From Falsiroseomonas sp035644895 (GTDB taxonomy: Bacteria > Pseudomonadota > Alphaproteobacteria > Acetobacterales > Acetobacteraceae): DNA of 7,184 nt. Positions 6,650 to 7,184 of the stretch are shown here, piece after piece. Position 1 is the stretch's first letter. Every line of letters starts with the position of its first letter. The notes under the pieces are model-generated. The model had not been told where the DNA came from and made no database searches. It worked only from the letters and a program-made list of their open reading frames with translations. The stretch covers positions 1-7,184 of the forward strand of contig DASQNQ010000416.1 of assembly GCA_035644895.1 (NCBI GenBank), written 5' to 3'. The translations under genes were made by a program, and so were the position numbers.

Positions 6650-7184
6650 TCAAAGCTGCCCCTCCACCGGCAGCAGCCAGGCCATGAACGCGGTCGCCCG
6701 CCGGAGGCGCGAGGCCCCCGGCTCCGTCGCGTGCCACGCCGCCCCGTCGCGCCAGGCGAGCCGCCCCCCTTCCAGCGTCACGCGCCAGGCGGCCGCCGGC
6801 GCCGCCAGCCGCGCATGCTCCCCGGCGATGGCGGCCGCGAAGCCGGGGTGGCGCACGGCGACGCCCATCTCGGTGTTCAAGGCGGCCGAGCGCGGGTCGA
6901 GGTTGAAGGACCCCACGAAGCCCTCCGCCCCGTCCACCACCATCGCCTTGCTGTGCAGCGACACGCCGGAGGAGCCTAGGATCCGGCGCGACAGCCGGTT
7001 CGGCGTCTGCCCGGGCCCGAGGTGCTTGACCTCGTGCAGTTCCACCCCGTCCTCCAGGAGCCGCCGCCGGTAGCGCGCGTAGCCGCCATGGACGGCCGGC
7101 ACGTCGGTCGCGGCCAGCGAGTTCGTGACAACCGAGCCGCGCACGCCGCGCCGGACCAGCCCGGCCAGCAGCGCCGCGCCCTCC
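6650..7184 (-). CDS. Phospholipase D / ClsC-type cardiolipin synthase-like protein, C-terminal part (5' partial)
   Basis: The frame is open to the window edge, so the start is outside; 178 codons are visible before the TGA at 6650-6652. A GTG at 7142-7144 is not the start, because the upstream codons continue the family pattern (EGAALLAGLVRRGVRGSVVTNSLAATDVPAVHGGYARYRRRLLEDGVELHEVK in shortened form: LLAGLVRRGV then TNSLAATDVPAVHGGYARYR). The second HKD motif is intact: HSKAMVVD (H at 6953-6955, K two codons on, D at 6932-6934) followed by GSFNLDPRS and N-TEMG. The first HKD motif would lie outside. Enzymes of this type transfer phosphatidyl groups; the NSLAATD and GYARYR motifs resemble E. 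coli ClsC (YmdC), a cardiolipin synthase using phosphatidylethanolamine. Substrate is inferred. mgsA follows 42 nt downstream, probably in the same operon. Confidence 0.88.
   Translation of the reverse strand, partial: EGAALLAGLVRRGVRGSVVTNSLAATDVPAVHGGYARYRRRLLEDGVELHEVKHLGPGQTPNRLSRRILGSSGVSLHSKAMVVDGAEGFVGSFNLDPRSAALNTEMGVAVRHPGFAAAIAGEHARLAAPAAAWRVTLEGGRLAWRDGAAWHATEPGASRLRRATAFMAWLLPVEGQL

Noticed and set aside
6126..7073. Long plus-strand frames across mgsA and the phospholipase D-like gene
   Set aside because: They are antisense to two genes with intact catalytic motifs and are rich in Ser/Arg/Pro/Ala as expected of shadows.

Overview
The window is a GC-rich stretch of bacterial chromosome, almost certainly from an alphaproteobacterium. 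The evidence is the gamma-beta-epsilon order of the F-type ATP synthase genes, a CenR-like response regulator, a GTP cyclohydrolase II with a decayed RibB-like N-terminal domain, and strong GC bias at third codon positions. An Acetobacteraceae (Roseomonas-like) or Methylobacterium-like genome would fit, but the genus cannot be fixed from sequence alone. There is no sign of phage, transposase, CRISPR, tRNA or rRNA. This is mostly housekeeping core genome.

Left part, plus strand: the 3' end of atpG, complete atpD and complete atpC close an ATP synthase operon. AtpD and atpC are separated by an unusually long spacer of 158 nt holding a four-hairpin element. After atpC there is a small hairpin and then a textbook 14-bp intrinsic terminator. 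Only 18 nt past it comes a strong Shine-Dalgarno and a gene for a ferritin-like di-iron protein related to acyl-ACP desaturases. A RutE-type flavin nitroreductase (malonic semialdehyde reductase family) follows.

Middle: the RutE-like gene converges on a minus-strand OmpR/PhoB-family response regulator, with a strong GC hairpin between them. The regulator is divergent from ribA across a 250-nt intergenic region that must hold both promoters.

Right part: ribA (plus) converges on a minus-strand pair, a phospholipase D/ClsC-like gene (5' end outside the window) followed by mgsA (methylglyoxal synthase). The ribA/mgsA gap holds a second copy of the four-hairpin element and a truncated third copy of its leader. 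That third copy supplies the mgsA stop codon.

The most unusual feature is this repeated intergenic element: a conserved leader of about 24 nt followed by four tandem GC hairpins. The two copies differ by paired, compensatory substitutions in the stems. This suggests selection on, or spread of, a structured RNA/DNA element. No new multi-gene system is evident from the coding genes.
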